From contig NC_088305.1 in the NCBI RefSeq assembly GCF_032854445.1, forward strand, positions 1,681,001-1,745,000: a stretch of DNA of 64,000 nucleotides, given 5' to 3'. A model generated the notes under the pieces. That model saw only the letters and a list, made by a program, of their open reading frames with translations, ran no database searches and was not told the origin of the DNA. Source of the DNA: Liolophura sinensis. Lineage: Eukaryota; Mollusca; Polyplacophora; Chitonida; Chitonidae. Position 1 is the first letter of the stretch. The number at the start of each line of letters is the position of its first letter. A program made the translations under genes and the position numbers. Shown piece after piece: positions 44,310-54,702 of this stretch.

Positions 44310-45065
44310 GAAGTATTCCGGTGTCTGAATTGCGACTGTAGTGTGTGGATTGGGACTGTAGCGTGTGGATTGAGACTGTAGTGTGTGGATTGGGACTGTA
44401 GTGTTTGCACTGGGACTGCAGTGTCTGGATTGGGACTGTAGTGTCTGGATTAGGACTGCAGTACCTGGATTGGGACTGTAGTGTCTGGATTGTGACTGTA
44501 GTGTCTGGATTGGGACTGCAGTGTCTGGATTGAGACTATAGTGTCTGGATTGTGACTGTAGTGTCTGGATTGGGACTGTAGTGTCTGGATTGGTACTGTA
44601 GTGTCTGGATTGGGACTGCAGTGTGTGGATTGGGACTGAAGTGTCTGGATTGGGACCGATGTGTCTGGATTGGGACTGTAGTGTCTGGATTGGGACTGTA
44701 GTGTCTGGATTTGGACTGCAGTGTCTGGATTGGGACTGTAGTGTCTGGATTGGGACTGTAGTGTCTGGATTGGGACTGTAGTGTCTGGATTTGGACTGCA
44801 GTGTCTGCATTGGGACTGTAGTGTCTGGGTTGGGACTGTAGTGTCTGCATTGGGACTCCAGTGTCTGGATTTGGGACTGCAGTGTCTGGATTGGGACTGT
44901 AGTGTCTGGATTGGGACTGTAGTGTCCTGGATTGGGACTGTAGTGTCTGGATTTGGACTGCAGTGTCTGCATTGGACTGTAGTGTCTGATTGGGACTGTA
45001 GTGTCTGCATTGGGACTCCAGTGTCTGGATTTGGACTGCAGTGTCTGGATTGGGACTGTAGGGTC
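44310..45065. repeat. 20-bp minisatellite, ~38 copies
   Basis: Unit TGTCTGGATTGGGACTGTAG with GGATT/GCATT, GGGACT/TGGACT and GTAG/GCAG variants. The unit lacks stops on the minus strand and 20 is not a multiple of 3, so all minus-strand frames remain open, giving long repeated SPNPDTTVPIQTLQSQSRHY peptides (up to 289 residues counting flanks). I regard those frames as incidental. Confidence 0.95.
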
Positions 45066-45790
45066 AATCAAGTAAGTTGATTTTCTATCTTTGTATTCAC
45101 TGGTTACTGACAGAACGAAGAGACAGTCCGTCAAAGTAGACACCGTTTTGAAGGTGCAAGGCACTGGACTGATAATCTGTTATCTCCATACAAACTTTAT
45201 AACACCTATGCCCTGGGAAAGACATTTCAGGGCCGTCAATAATCAAAATATATGTCTCCAACGAGGCGATCTAATTAAACACGATGTCTCTAGCCTCAGT
45301 TATGCGGAACTAGACGTAGATATGATGCAGAGTGCATATTCGGGACATACTATTCATATTTACCGACATTATACTCAGTTTTACTCAGTAAAACATTGAT
45401 CTTCGATTAGGGGCACAGCTATATGGACTCTCCTGCCTGCCCCGGCACCCAGTTGCACAGTCAGCTGCACAGATGTACCAACAAATTATCTGTTACTTGC
45501 CAAAGGTCAGTGGTTTAAAATTATTGAACACCAATCAGTTTTTTATTCCTTCACATATTTCGGTGTATGTGTGTTCCTAAAACATAAAGCTAAATACACA
45601 CATTTGCCTCGGACTTCTGGTTACACAAGCACTGTACATGGCGTTAGTGTCAGCACAAAACGAAGTGTCCTGAGATTTGGATGCATTTTTTATTGCTCGC
45701 TAAAATAAATGACAACTGACAATTTATTCGGCATATCTTCAGTTCCATCAGTCACATTGCCAGCGCTGTTTTTCGTGTTTCGTAACATAC
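45066..45790. other. no supported gene
   Basis: This stretch would hold later exons of the candidate gene starting at 45826, but I could not identify one. Confidence 0.35.
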
Positions 45791-45826
45791 CTGCAAAGTA
45801 AACAGCACAAGACTAGCCAAACTCAT
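45791..45826 (-). CDS. very short candidate first coding exon
   Basis: The minus strand encodes MSLASLVLFTLQ from ATG at 45826 and ends at a donor (CTTTGCAG before GTATGTTACG) in phase 0. The 12 residues look like the start of a signal peptide. A TATA-like word lies about 510 bases upstream. With so few residues this may be chance. Confidence 0.25.
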
Positions 45827-46338
45827 CGTCCGAGAGGGTCGTGTCTCGGAGGATTGAAGATCATCTCTTGGTCGAGCGTGTTAAGGGTTTGACGGTGCCG
45901 GGCACGAGGTACGGTAACACGGTGGTGCCTGCGTGAGCGTGGCTTTCATGAGGGTTCTGGCCTCGGACCCCCATTAATTTTCCATAAGCGACAATGTTAA
46001 CGTCTAGCACTGTAGCTCAGTCCCAAACATTCCGTGGCCAATAAGCTTTGGTGCATACCTGGCCCAGCCTGTGAGAAAGAAGCCATAAAAATCTTGACAT
46101 AGGTTGACCGTCAAAATCTGGACCTTTTCCATGCCGGCAGCTGGAGGCGTGCCTAGCAACGCCAAGGGACGTCACTCGCAGCCTCATCACTACCTCACAC
46201 CTTGTGTCCTCTCACCCAGAATTTCAAACTTTCATCAATAAAGCTCATACCTACCTCAAAGTTTAGACAGTTTCCAGCATTTTAATACCAAGCATGCACC
46301 TGTGCACCAAAAATGGACGCCTGGGAGCAAAAAAAGAC

Positions 46339-46344
46339 TTTATA
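46339..46344 (-). promoter_or_regulatory. possible TATA box, minus strand
   Basis: The minus strand reads GGGTATAAAGTC here. It could start a leftward transcript leading to the short exon at 45791-45826, if a leader intron is allowed. Motif evidence only. Confidence 0.25.
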
Positions 46345-46697
46345 CCCTAAAATTCACAGAACTACAATCCTCCCTACCGAAATACGGAAGTTGTAATGGG
46401 GGTCTGTGTCCTATCAGCCGACGGTTGCCATGATGGGGGCGAGGGGGGCACGGGAGTGGGGGGGCGAGGGGGTGTTTGGTGATTAGCACTCCAATTAAAC
46501 CACCGCGCTGAGCAATGCGTCAGATGTTATGTAGGGGAACACTTTTCTTCACCAAGGTGCGGAGACCCGTCTTGACGGTGTAACTCGCCTTCTGAAGCGT
46601 TGGCTAGGTAGACGGGCTGCTGCTCCGCGACGTGTTGGGCCGTGAGTGTGTAAACGGGGATGGGTGATGAGGACGTGTTAGGGAGCGGTGGTCAGTG

Positions 46698-46931
46698 TTA
46701 GTGACGGAGTTGGGGTGATCTGGGAGATCCTTTAAAGTTGGATCGGGGAGTCGTGGGTTGGCCAGTGGATGCGTCCCGCTCGCCGGTAAACGCCGTGGAC
46801 AGGGTGTGGGCGTCAGGTCCGCCAGGGACAGTGCTCCCAAGTAGACTCGCGATGTCACTCGGCGACGGCGGCGGCTGCGGTGGGGTAAAAGGCTTCCAGG
46901 CCAGCGGCCAAACTAGGAGCATCTTGTTCAT
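46698..46931 (-). CDS. Pro-rich 77-aa frame in the Polinton-like block
   Basis: The frame starts MNKMLLVWPLAWKPF and continues Pro/Ser/Thr-rich to a stop at 46698. Its ATG overlaps the stop of the upstream membrane-protein frame (ATGA), a compact layout seen in viral and Polinton-type genomes and unusual for host genes. A second open Pro-rich frame overlaps it in another phase (46604-46858), so a frameshift may have split one longer gene. I cannot assign a function. Confidence 0.35.
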   Translation of the reverse strand: MNKMLLVWPLAWKPFTPPQPPPSPSDIASLLGSTVPGGPDAHTLSTAFTGERDASTGQPTTPRSNFKGSPRSPQLRH

Positions 46932-47203
46932 TTGCCCTTGTAGATAATGAATGGCGGACTGGTCTTAGAAAATTCCTCTCTGAGTTCCACGGCTAACACA
47001 CCTACCAAGACTCCGATGTACATGAGAACTCCGAGCACGGTTGCCACGTTGCCTTTATTCTTGCGCAGGCTCTTATGCACAGACCCATCCCTTGAGGAAG
47101 ACCGATGGGAAATGACACACGCCCCGTCACCCTCGTGGTTAAATATGTTTGACGTTCGTGGCCGGCACCCAAGAATGGAAGCTAGGTGGATTGCCGACGC
47201 ATT
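46928..47203 (-). pseudogene. small membrane-protein frame in the Polinton-like block
   Basis: The frame is open from 47203 to the stop at 46928-46930 (91 codons) but has no ATG until late. It has a polar, Ser/Arg-rich first half (including NHEGDGACVISHRSSS), a hydrophobic helix (VATVLGVLMYIGVLVGVLAV) and a short tail. Missing start codon plus partial overlap with the integrase remnant suggest it has decayed. Small membrane proteins occur in Polintons, but I do not recognise this one. Confidence 0.35.
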
Positions 47204-47610
47204 TCATCCAGAAGACCCCTTTTCTTCAGCGGCGTTCCGTCTTTAAGATCTTCTCCACCTAATAAAACTTATCACCGGTTGCAGTTCTTTTTCGTAAAAT
47301 GTACCGAGCAAGCGCCTCTCGTTCAAGTCCTTCACGACGGGCTGACGAGGATGGGTGAGGACGACGAGGCACATTTCCGTGCCCCAATTCGGGAGGTGCG
47401 AGATTTCGAATTTCCCTTTGACTTTACTTACACGCACGAGATCGCCAGCGCGGTAACAGTACACCGGTCGTGTGGACGTGCGCGAACCTTTACAAGGCTT
47501 CTTTCTGGTTCAGCGTGGTGACTTCGATGGGGGCCAGAAGTATCATCCGGCAATACGTTCGATTGTAGCGACAGTAAGGCGTCCAGATACATGTGTCCTT
47601 TCAAGGCACT
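47139..47610 (-). pseudogene. broken Polinton/Maverick-type integrase C-terminus
   Basis: Several frames on the minus strand carry consecutive parts of a retroviral-type (rve) integrase end. First is a YNRTY...APIEV motif (about 47510-47600). After a stop and a frame change comes the SH3-like part, with YRAGDLVRVSKVKGKFE and LPNWGTE, then GTFYEKELQPV (47270-47465). After further breaks comes a chromodomain-like end (W.KC.G.P..F.SWVPA, stop at 47139-47141). This order is characteristic of Polinton/Maverick integrases. The catalytic core (D,D35E) is missing, so the gene is dead. The region is richer in GC than its surroundings. Confidence 0.7.
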
Positions 47611-47678
47611 TACTAGTCTGCGGGTTGGCCTCAACGGTCACGGAGGGCTTTGAAGATCTGGTCGGTCGTGCCTGAGGA

Positions 47679-48059
47679 TTGTTTTTGAGGCTTGAAGCGT
47701 ACGCTGCGTACGTGACAGAGCTGCTCAACCCAGTTTTACAAGCCGACGTCACCCCGTCGCTCATTGGTTCCTCCTGCTCGTCGCTCAATGGAGGACGGGA
47801 CGCGGTCGCGTTTTGGCACGACACATCTCAACACTCAACTCTACAAGCCGACTACTTTGAACTTTTCACCAACGCGCAGGATCATACGCGTCACGCCACA
47901 ATTTACAAGCCCTCTCGTTTCACCCATCAGTATACTATACCAAACCAAACCATCCTATTCCATATCACGCAGAGCGCGGACTCAACGACACGACCCCTTC
48001 GCAATTTTGACTCCTCCGCAGTGCGACACGTTTCTAACGCAGTATACTACTGTTGTTGA
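47679..48059 (+). pseudogene. possible capsid-like frame, divergent to the integrase remnant
   Basis: A 126-codon plus-strand frame includes AFWHDTSQHSTLQADYFELF and later an ILFHITQSAD motif. The spacing (an ELF segment, a basic/aromatic stretch, then a strand ending in QSAD) recalls the N-terminus of penton/minor-capsid proteins of Polinton-like elements, but I am recalling a pattern, not an alignment. After about 47970 the plausible frame shifts (a DPFAILTPPQ segment is in another phase). If correct, it supports a collapsed element with genes in two directions. Confidence 0.25.
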
Positions 48060-48339
48060 CCCAATCATTCTGATTGACGGTTGGCGTACGAATGTCTGTC
48101 TCGACGGATAGACGGATTGAGTAACGGGACATTTGTGTACCAATGTATTTTATTGTTGTTTAACAACATGTTCGAGAGTTTTTTATTTGTATTCAGTGAG
48201 GATCACTTTTACAGGTGAATGACGGTAAGTGACTAGGTCATCAATAATTCGTGTAAGATTTTTACTGTAATTGTTTTAAGTAAAGGTACATAAATTCCAC
48301 AAAGATTTCAATACAGCCGGATTCTTAAGTATAGCGTTT

Positions 48340-48405
48340 AATATGGCTGCCGTCGTATATGTTAAATATTTTTGAATAAAACACCAAATAAATAAATAGA
48401 TAGTA
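48340..48405 (+). repeat. SINE 3' end fragment
   Basis: GGCTGCCGTCGTATATGTTA, AATATTTTTGAATAAAACAC and AAATAAATAAATAGATAG match the SINE 3' end and tail. Confidence 0.65.
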
Positions 48406-49074
48406 AGCAAATAAATCGATAAAATTGAACAGATTATAAACCGGTTCACTGACGAAAAAGGATGTATGGATGGCATTGTCTACGTTTTGAAACAGAAAAA
48501 AAGCAGATGAAATTTGAACTGCTCATTTTGGGTAAGGACTGCAGAGAAGGCGTGAGCTTTTCTAACTCTGTACAATGCACATATACAATAGGCTTGTCGT
48601 GGCAGGTATAGCTTGTTCCGGTCATTCTTATGGCCATTCGCCTTGTGTGAGATGTATATCTCTCTTCGTTGTACAACATTTTCCCAACGGCCCACCGTTA
48701 ACTGGACTGTCCACACGTGCAACGTCCAACCTAAGTATAAGGCAAGCGCCCGAGGGGATTGGACTACACAGAAATAGGACTGCTATACAGAATCACTTGC
48801 ATAGATTATTTGACACCCTGTGACCAGTTTTAGTGAACACCAAAACAATTCATGACTATTTTTTAAAAAATTCAATACTATAAGGAATAGTATTTTAGAG
48901 AGTAGAGGAATCCCAAGTGAAGATGTCATTCTACGACATGAGTATTTGGATGCCTAGATCTTTGGTGAAACATTTTGAGTTCTTAAAAAACCACATACAT
49001 TTCATGTCTAATTACTTACAATTCTGCAGCAGTACTTTTTTTTCAAATAACTGTATTTCTTGCAACGGCTTCGA

Positions 49075-49180
49075 GAGTTTTTCCTCAAACCATAACCGTC
49101 GTATAAGTGAAATATTCTTGAGCACGGCCTAAGGTGATTTTCGAGCCGATCCGTCGAATTCGACTAGTCAAATAAAAATG
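49075..49180 (+). repeat. SINE 3' end fragment with inserted bases
   Basis: AACCGTCGTATAAGTGAAAT and ATTCTTGAGCACGGCCTAA are the SINE 3' end. The usual AAAACACCAATCAAATAAA end is interrupted by an unrelated ~35-base stretch containing CGATCCGTCGAATTCGAC. Confidence 0.6.
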
Positions 49181-49516
49181 AAATATTCGCTATTCCAGAT
49201 GTTTGTAATAAATCGACAAACTGGACCTTCTGAACGCGGTTTATTAATAAAATTGTCCTACTTCCATTCGGTTTGTAGAATTCGACGTAAAGATAAATCG
49301 CATTGTGTGAACGACGCTTGTAGAATACCTTGATGCATTGGTGTGACTTTGATATTTCTTGTATATAAATATAATGTTGTTGGGAGCTGTGCCCGCTGAA
49401 ATAATCACATATATGTATTTATATCTGAACGCCAGAAAGTGTCTCTTACAAAAACACTCATTCAGAAAGCATATCGAAATACTTGTAGGCCAGTGTATGA
49501 CGTACACTGACCTCTA

Positions 49517-49605
49517 GCACAAAGCGATCGTCGTTTCTAACTGCCATGGCAGTTTTAACATGTCTTGTCATGGTAATTACGGCTTAACCCACGATTTCTT
49601 TGTGC
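49517..49605. mobile_element. MITE-like hairpin element (copy 2)
   Basis: Terminal inverted repeats GCACAAAGCGATCGT (49517-49531) and ACGATTTCTTTGTGC (49591-49605) agree at 13 of 15 positions. The centre holds the perfect 16-bp palindrome AACTGCCATGGCAGTT. At 89 bp with no coding capacity it is a non-autonomous fold-back element related to 13175-13278. Confidence 0.6.
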
Positions 49606-50309
49606 AGGTGGCCCTGATTCGCAACCGGTAGAAGTCATTAGCCCCTCGCATACTCCAAACAGCGCAAGAGCCTCTCTCTATGTGCTCTTCACAATTCCAG
49701 TCACTACTAGCCATTAATAAACAAATTAACTTATACTTAGTAGAGTATTAGTACTTAAAGAGAACACACATGAATGTTTGTTCTGAAAGCACTTATTCCT
49801 GCCCGATTACCGTGACCTCTACGACCAAGGCAACTTGCTACTGGTGGCAGTGATGTAAAGCGAGAGTACACAGTACACAGTCACGCTCTATATAAGCGAG
49901 ACCCTGAGAATGACCATTTTCATACATTTTGATTCAGATCTGGGGCCGATTCGACGAAGCCAGTTCTGATTTAAGTTGAAATTGGAAACACAATCTTAAA
50001 GCTTATGTTTGGCTTTAGACATTTTAAATTTTGTCCACCCCATCAATGTTATCTTAAAAAAAAGATGTGAAAATTTCAATTTTCAGCACAAAAAACTAAG
50101 CATCGTAATGAGAATTTAAATCTTGCCTTAAGTCATGCAGAAACGGCTTTGTGGAATCTGTTCTAGGGTCCTAGCCAATCTTCTAATGCAGCTGATATTG
50201 GGAGTAAAGCGGATTGTGTTGGCTTTTTATTTGCCTTGTTCTGATCGTCATCATGAATGGCCTTGGCCGATAAATCTTTAACGCCCATCTCATCTCTGTT
50301 CTTTGACTC
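49606..50309. other. no feature seen
   Basis: Nothing supported before the 38-bp array. Confidence 0.4.
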
Positions 50310-51475
50310 AATAGACACATGCAGCTAGATCGAGTGTGGCTTGATTCAACACACACATGTAGCTAGACCGAGCGTGGCTTGACTCAATAGACACATGTAG
50401 CTAGACCGAGCGTGGCTTGACTCAACAGACATTTGTAGCTAGGTCGAGAGTGGCTTGACTCAGTAGGCACTTGTAGCTAAACCGAGTGTGGCTTGACACA
50501 GCAGACACATGTAGCTAGACCGAGTGTGGCTTGACACAGCAGACACATGTAGCTAAACCCAGTGTGGCTTGACTCAACAGACACATGTAGCTAGACCGAA
50601 CGTGGCTTGACTCAACAGACACATGTAGTTAGACCGAGTGTGGCTTGACTCAACAGACACATGTAGCTAGACCGAGTGTGGCTTGACTCAACAGACATGT
50701 AGCTAGACCCAGTGTGGCTTGACTCAACAGACACATGTAGCTAGGTCGAGTGTGGCTTGGCTCAGTAGGCACTTGTAGCTAAACCGAGTGTGGCTTGACA
50801 CAGCAGACACATGTAGCTAGACCGAGTGTGGGTTGACTCAATAGACACATGTAGCTAGACCGAGCGTGGCTTGACTCAACAGACACATGTAGTTAGACCG
50901 AGTGTGGCTTGACTCAACAGACACATGTAGCTAGACCCAGTGTGGCTTGACTCAACAGACACATGTAGCTAGGTCGAGTGTGGCTTGGCACAGCAGACAC
51001 ATGTAGCTAAACCGAGTGTGGCTTGACACAGCAGACACATGTAGCTAGACCGAGTGTGGCTTGACACAGCAGACACATGTAGCTAAACCGAGTGTGGCTT
51101 GACTCAGCAGACATTTGTAGCTAAATCGAGTGTGGCTTGACACAGCAGACACATGTAGTTAGACCGATTCTGGCTTGACCCAGCAGACACATGTAGCTGG
51201 ACCGAGTGTGGCTAGACTCAGTAGACACATGTAGCTAGGTCGAGTGTGGCTTGACTCAATAGACACATGTAGCTAAACCGAGCGTGACTTGACTCAACAG
51301 ACATTTGTAGCTAGGTCGAGTGTGGCTTGACTCAACAGACATTTGTAGCTAGACCGAGCGTGGCTTGACTCAACAGACACATGTAGCTAGACCGAGTGTG
51401 GCTTGACTCAACGGACTCAAGTAGCGAGACCGAATGTGGCTTGACTCAACAGGCTCAAGTAGTTAGACTGCAATT
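50310..51475. repeat. 38-bp minisatellite, ~31 copies
   Basis: Unit: CTAGACCGAGTGTGGCTTGA then CTCAACAGACACATGTAG. Variants: GGTCGAG for GACCGAG, CACAGCAG for CTCAACAG, ATTTGTAG for ACATGTAG. Variants recur in blocks (the GGTCGAG...CAGTAGGCACTTGTAG run near 50440 reappears near 50750), showing multi-unit duplication. Confidence 0.95.
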
Positions 51476-51589
51476 ACAGTAAATAGATCTCGTTGGCTGT
51501 TTCTAAAGGCACATTTTATTAAGCATATCAAAATGGCATTACACATGAAATACACAAAATTTAATGAAAATTCAGGGAAACTAAAAGCA

Positions 51590-51780
51590 AGAACATGGAG
51601 AGTAAAACCAGAGCAGCTACGACAGTGTAGTGGTTGGGCAATCATCACGTAACCGGTCTCTTTTCAATTTACCTCAATCTAACTGTACATGTACATGTTT
51701 AATAAATAGCAAATTACACGCCCCCCCCCCCCCCCCCCCCCCTAGCGCAATGGCTAAAGCAGAATTAGGTGAAAAAAATA
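51590..51780 (+). repeat. dispersed repeat of unknown class, copy 4, with poly-C expansion
   Basis: It shares AACATGGAGAGTAAAACCAG, AGCAGCTACGACAGTGTAG, AATTTACCTCAATC, AGCAAATTACACG and AAAGCAGAATTAGGTGAAAA with the other copies. Between ACACG and CTAGCGCAATGG, a 22-base C run (51721-51742) replaces a short C-containing segment of the other copies. Confidence 0.65.
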
Positions 51781-52939
51781 TTTTGTGTAAATATGCCAGT
51801 TTGAGAGCGGTGTTATTCAGTAGAACGTGAACATCGGGTTTAATCAGACAAAATTCAATTCCGTTAAAATGTGGGAGGTATCTGGTCTGCCAAAATTCTG
51901 TAAATACATTTGATTAATTGGGTATTTATGAGAGGTATCAATTACACAGCCCTGTCCGATATGTTTGTTACTAGGAACGTCACATTGAGCATGACCGAAC
52001 ATTTGTTGTGAAGAATGAGTGCTTGGGGTTTTACGTCGGACTTCACATTTTTTTAATCGTACTGCGACGAGGAGTCATTAGATGTGAATACATATATGCT
52101 ATGTCTTCTTGTGGTAGGGTAAGTTCATACCGCCAAAGTGCTGCTTTACCGAAGACGCCAGACATTACACTCCACTCAGTCACATTCTACTGGCACTGTT
52201 TCCTTGCTCCAGCGTCTCAATTCTCAGCGCCAAGCTAAGCAGCAACAAGTAACATTTTTAATGTGTGGTATAACTCTGCCGGATCGACTGTAGTCTGAGG
52301 GCCACACTGTTGTGGATATGCACAGCAGTATAATGCCGTCGTGCCATACATGAGTGAGGATGATGGCCACATCTACAGGCGTCACAGTTCGATGTGCAAT
52401 AATAGGTACTCAACATACCCATCAAGCATACACTGCACACACCCATTCTTGTTATTAAATGGACTCTTTGAAGAAAAGATCCTGCTATGAAATGAAATCA
52501 GCTCAGGTTTTTGTCACAAGAGGAGCTATGAATCGAAGTTATCTGATCGCCTTGGGAGCTTACCTTCGTTTAGATTACTTTTTCTGACATCTGATTCGGT
52601 CTGTCTTTCTCTTTTTCGGGCGTAAAAGTCTGTACATGCGATGGACAGGGTAAGACAAAAGCTAATAGTGTCTTGGCTCTTTCGTTACTTCAAAGGAACT
52701 CCGATCCAAATGAGTGCATACACGACGCTTCTATTCTGATTTCGGTTATTCAGAGAGGCCATATATTCTTCTTTCAATTGCAGACTGAAATTTCTTAACC
52801 ATTTCCTTAATGGATTAATTATGCAGTATAACTCATTGTGTAGAGGGCTGATGATCTGAAGTCAAGACAACATGCAGCATTTGCTTTAGAAGTACAAAAG
52901 TTCAGAACGGTTCACTGAAACACATATTGGAGTTTCCAT
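51781..52939. other. no supported gene
   Basis: A Cys/His-rich minus-strand frame at 52258-52446 (MGVCSVCLMGMLSTYYC at its start) lacks a splice or family context. Nothing else supported. Confidence 0.4.
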
Positions 52940-53310
52940 AGATTACCCCACATTAGTGTATACCTGCCTGTCGTAAAAGGCCCATCCACAAAAGTGTACA
53001 CCTGGTTGTCGTAACAAACTCGTCCACAAAACTGTACACCTGGCTGCCCTGACAAACTCGTCCACAAGTGTGTATACCTGGTTACTGTAACAAATTCGTC
53101 CACAAGACTGTATACCTGGTTGGCGTAAAAGACTCATCCACAAGACAGTATACCTGGTTGTCGCAACTGACTCGTCCACAAGACTGTATACCTGGCTCCG
53201 TAACAGACCCACCCTCAACAGTCTATACCCGGTTGCCGTAACATAATCCACAGGACGTCGTGACAAACTCATCGACAAAAGTGTACTCGTAAACGCCGTA
53301 ACAGACTCGT
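52940..53310. repeat. minisatellite, ~38-43-bp unit, ~9 copies
   Basis: Unit contains GTATACCTGGTTGTCGTAAC then AGACTCGTCCACAAGACT. Spacing is irregular because of small indels. The minus strand is open over the array (ATTRYTVLWMSLLRQPGIQS repeats), again an array artefact. Confidence 0.85.
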
Positions 53311-53701
53311 TCATAACGGTGCATGGAAAGACGTCAAGAAAAGATCGCAGCGAATAAGAATACGGCTTTTCGTGATTTATTTTCCCAACAGCTACAATCT
53401 AACAGGAGAAAGGGTTAGTATGATGGAAATCCACATTACACTGTTAACATTTTCCCGTAAACGTTTCCCGAAAAAGGCGCACCTGGATTGCAAATGAATT
53501 TGCAAAGTTTTACTTCATAAAAGTGTGCGTTGTTTTTTGTAATGTAAAGTTTATCATTTCTCTTCGTAATCCATTACCTGTCATGAGTAAACCTTGACCG
53601 TAACATATAGACGTTCAGCTGTTTGGATGGAGGGTGGGATATGCACGTACGTGTTTACTGACTCCTACTATCGCGATGTAAAATATTAGTGTTTCATGTA
53701 G
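53311..53701. other. no feature seen
   Basis: Spacer without supported features. Confidence 0.4.
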
Positions 53702-53710
53702 ACATACATT

Positions 53711-53970
53711 TATTTATTTATTTTATTATTTATTGATTGGTGTTTTACGCCGTACTCTTACTCTCACTCATACGACGGCGGCTAGCATTATGGTGCATGG
53801 AAACCGGGCAGAGCATAGGGGAAACCCACGACCATCCGCAGGTTACTGCAGACCTTCCCACGTACGACCGGAGAGGAAGCCGGCATGAGCTGGACTTGAT
53901 ATCACAGGGATCGCATTGGTGAGAGACTCCTGGGTCATTTCTCTGCGCTAGCGCACTAACCAACTGATAA
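53711..53970 (-). mobile_element. near full-length SINE with 9-bp target site duplication
   Basis: Minus-strand copy with tail, 3' end (GTTTTACGCCGTACTC), body (AGCATTATGGTGCATGGAAA, CCATCCGCAGGTTACTGCAG) and head (ATCGCATTGGTGAGAGACTC, GCGCTAGCGCACTAACCAAC). ACATACATT flanks it at 53702-53710 and 53971-53979. The B box is mutated (GATATCACAG beside it). Confidence 0.85.
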
Positions 53971-54338
53971 ACATACATTAGTTCATCTTATAAATGCGTA
54001 ATGTTTACTGTAAAATGTTTACATTTACATAATATGTGTAAAACATATACAGTAATCGCTGAACGGAGTACAGCGTCAAATAAACAAACAAATAAATCAA
54101 TGAAATACGGCTAGCACATTAACACTATAGCCTGTCAGGTTCCGCCAAACTAACAAAGAACCCCTGAAACTGGATAGGAAATCTTTGATATAGCAGTGAG
54201 GTGTAATTTTTTCACGCAGAAAAAGAAATAAAACTTACTTATATATGAAGTACTATTATTGGAGAACATGTGTGTGAAAATTTGGAGTGATGCGATCAGA
54301 GACAAATGTTGGGTCAAAAGCACATTTTGCTATTTTAA

Positions 54339-54617
54339 GATAATATGGCGCTCTCTCGTCGTTTTAAGTCGTATTTTCTCACTACGGACTAATTCCATCC
54401 GTGCCACATGACTTCAGTCCTGTTTGTGTTTGTTCTCTGGGGTGCACAGAAAATTCTGTTCAGGTCCTGACTTTGTTGCCAACTTCGTGCTACTCTGTAG
54501 GCCTAACTGCATCTCATTTGTCACATACATGAATCTCTTGATCGTTCTAAGTTATCAGCGCAGGAAAATGATAAACGTGTCCGAGTCCACGGTGAGACGA
54601 GAGAGCGCCATATTATC
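54339..54617. repeat. 22-bp perfect inverted repeat with 235-bp spacer
   Basis: 54339-54360 (GATAATATGGCGCTCTCTCG then TC) is the exact inverse complement of 54596-54617. Similarity stops abruptly at both edges. Possible origins are a MITE, or a small inverted duplication. The right arm lies inside a protein-like frame (54424-54702). Confidence 0.6.
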
Positions 54618-54702
54618 AGTTACCTATCTTCTGACGAACTTTTCATATTACTACTGTGACAGGGTCATTTGGGTTTTTTGTTTATACTCGTCATCCATAT
54701 AA
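54424..54702 (+). pseudogene. GPCR-like fragment (helix 5-6 region?)
   Basis: The plus-strand frame carries a hydrophobic stretch (SFVTYMNLLIVLSYQRRKM), a Ser/Arg-rich polar segment, then a second hydrophobic stretch (RESAILSVTYLLTNFSYY). This resembles helix 5, third intracellular loop and helix 6 of a rhodopsin-type receptor. No DRY segment or helices 1-4 are visible nearby. With 55858-56046 it may be the remains of one receptor, or chance hydrophobic frames. Confidence 0.22.

Larger units (their letters stand above)
48112..49516. other. gene-poor stretch with SINE fragments
   Basis: No supported exon. It contains SINE remnants at 48340-48405 and 49075-49180. Confidence 0.4.

Noticed and set aside
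44295-45164. A 289-codon minus-strand frame with repeated SPNPDTTVPIQTLQSQSRHY
   Set aside because: It follows from the 20-bp stop-free unit; neighbouring frames are equally open and the unit length is not a multiple of 3, so no frame is favoured.
48480-48722. An 80-codon minus-strand frame with a transposase-like feel (GRWENVVQRREIYISHKANG)
   Set aside because: No catalytic motif, repeat termini or neighbouring homologous segment supports it.
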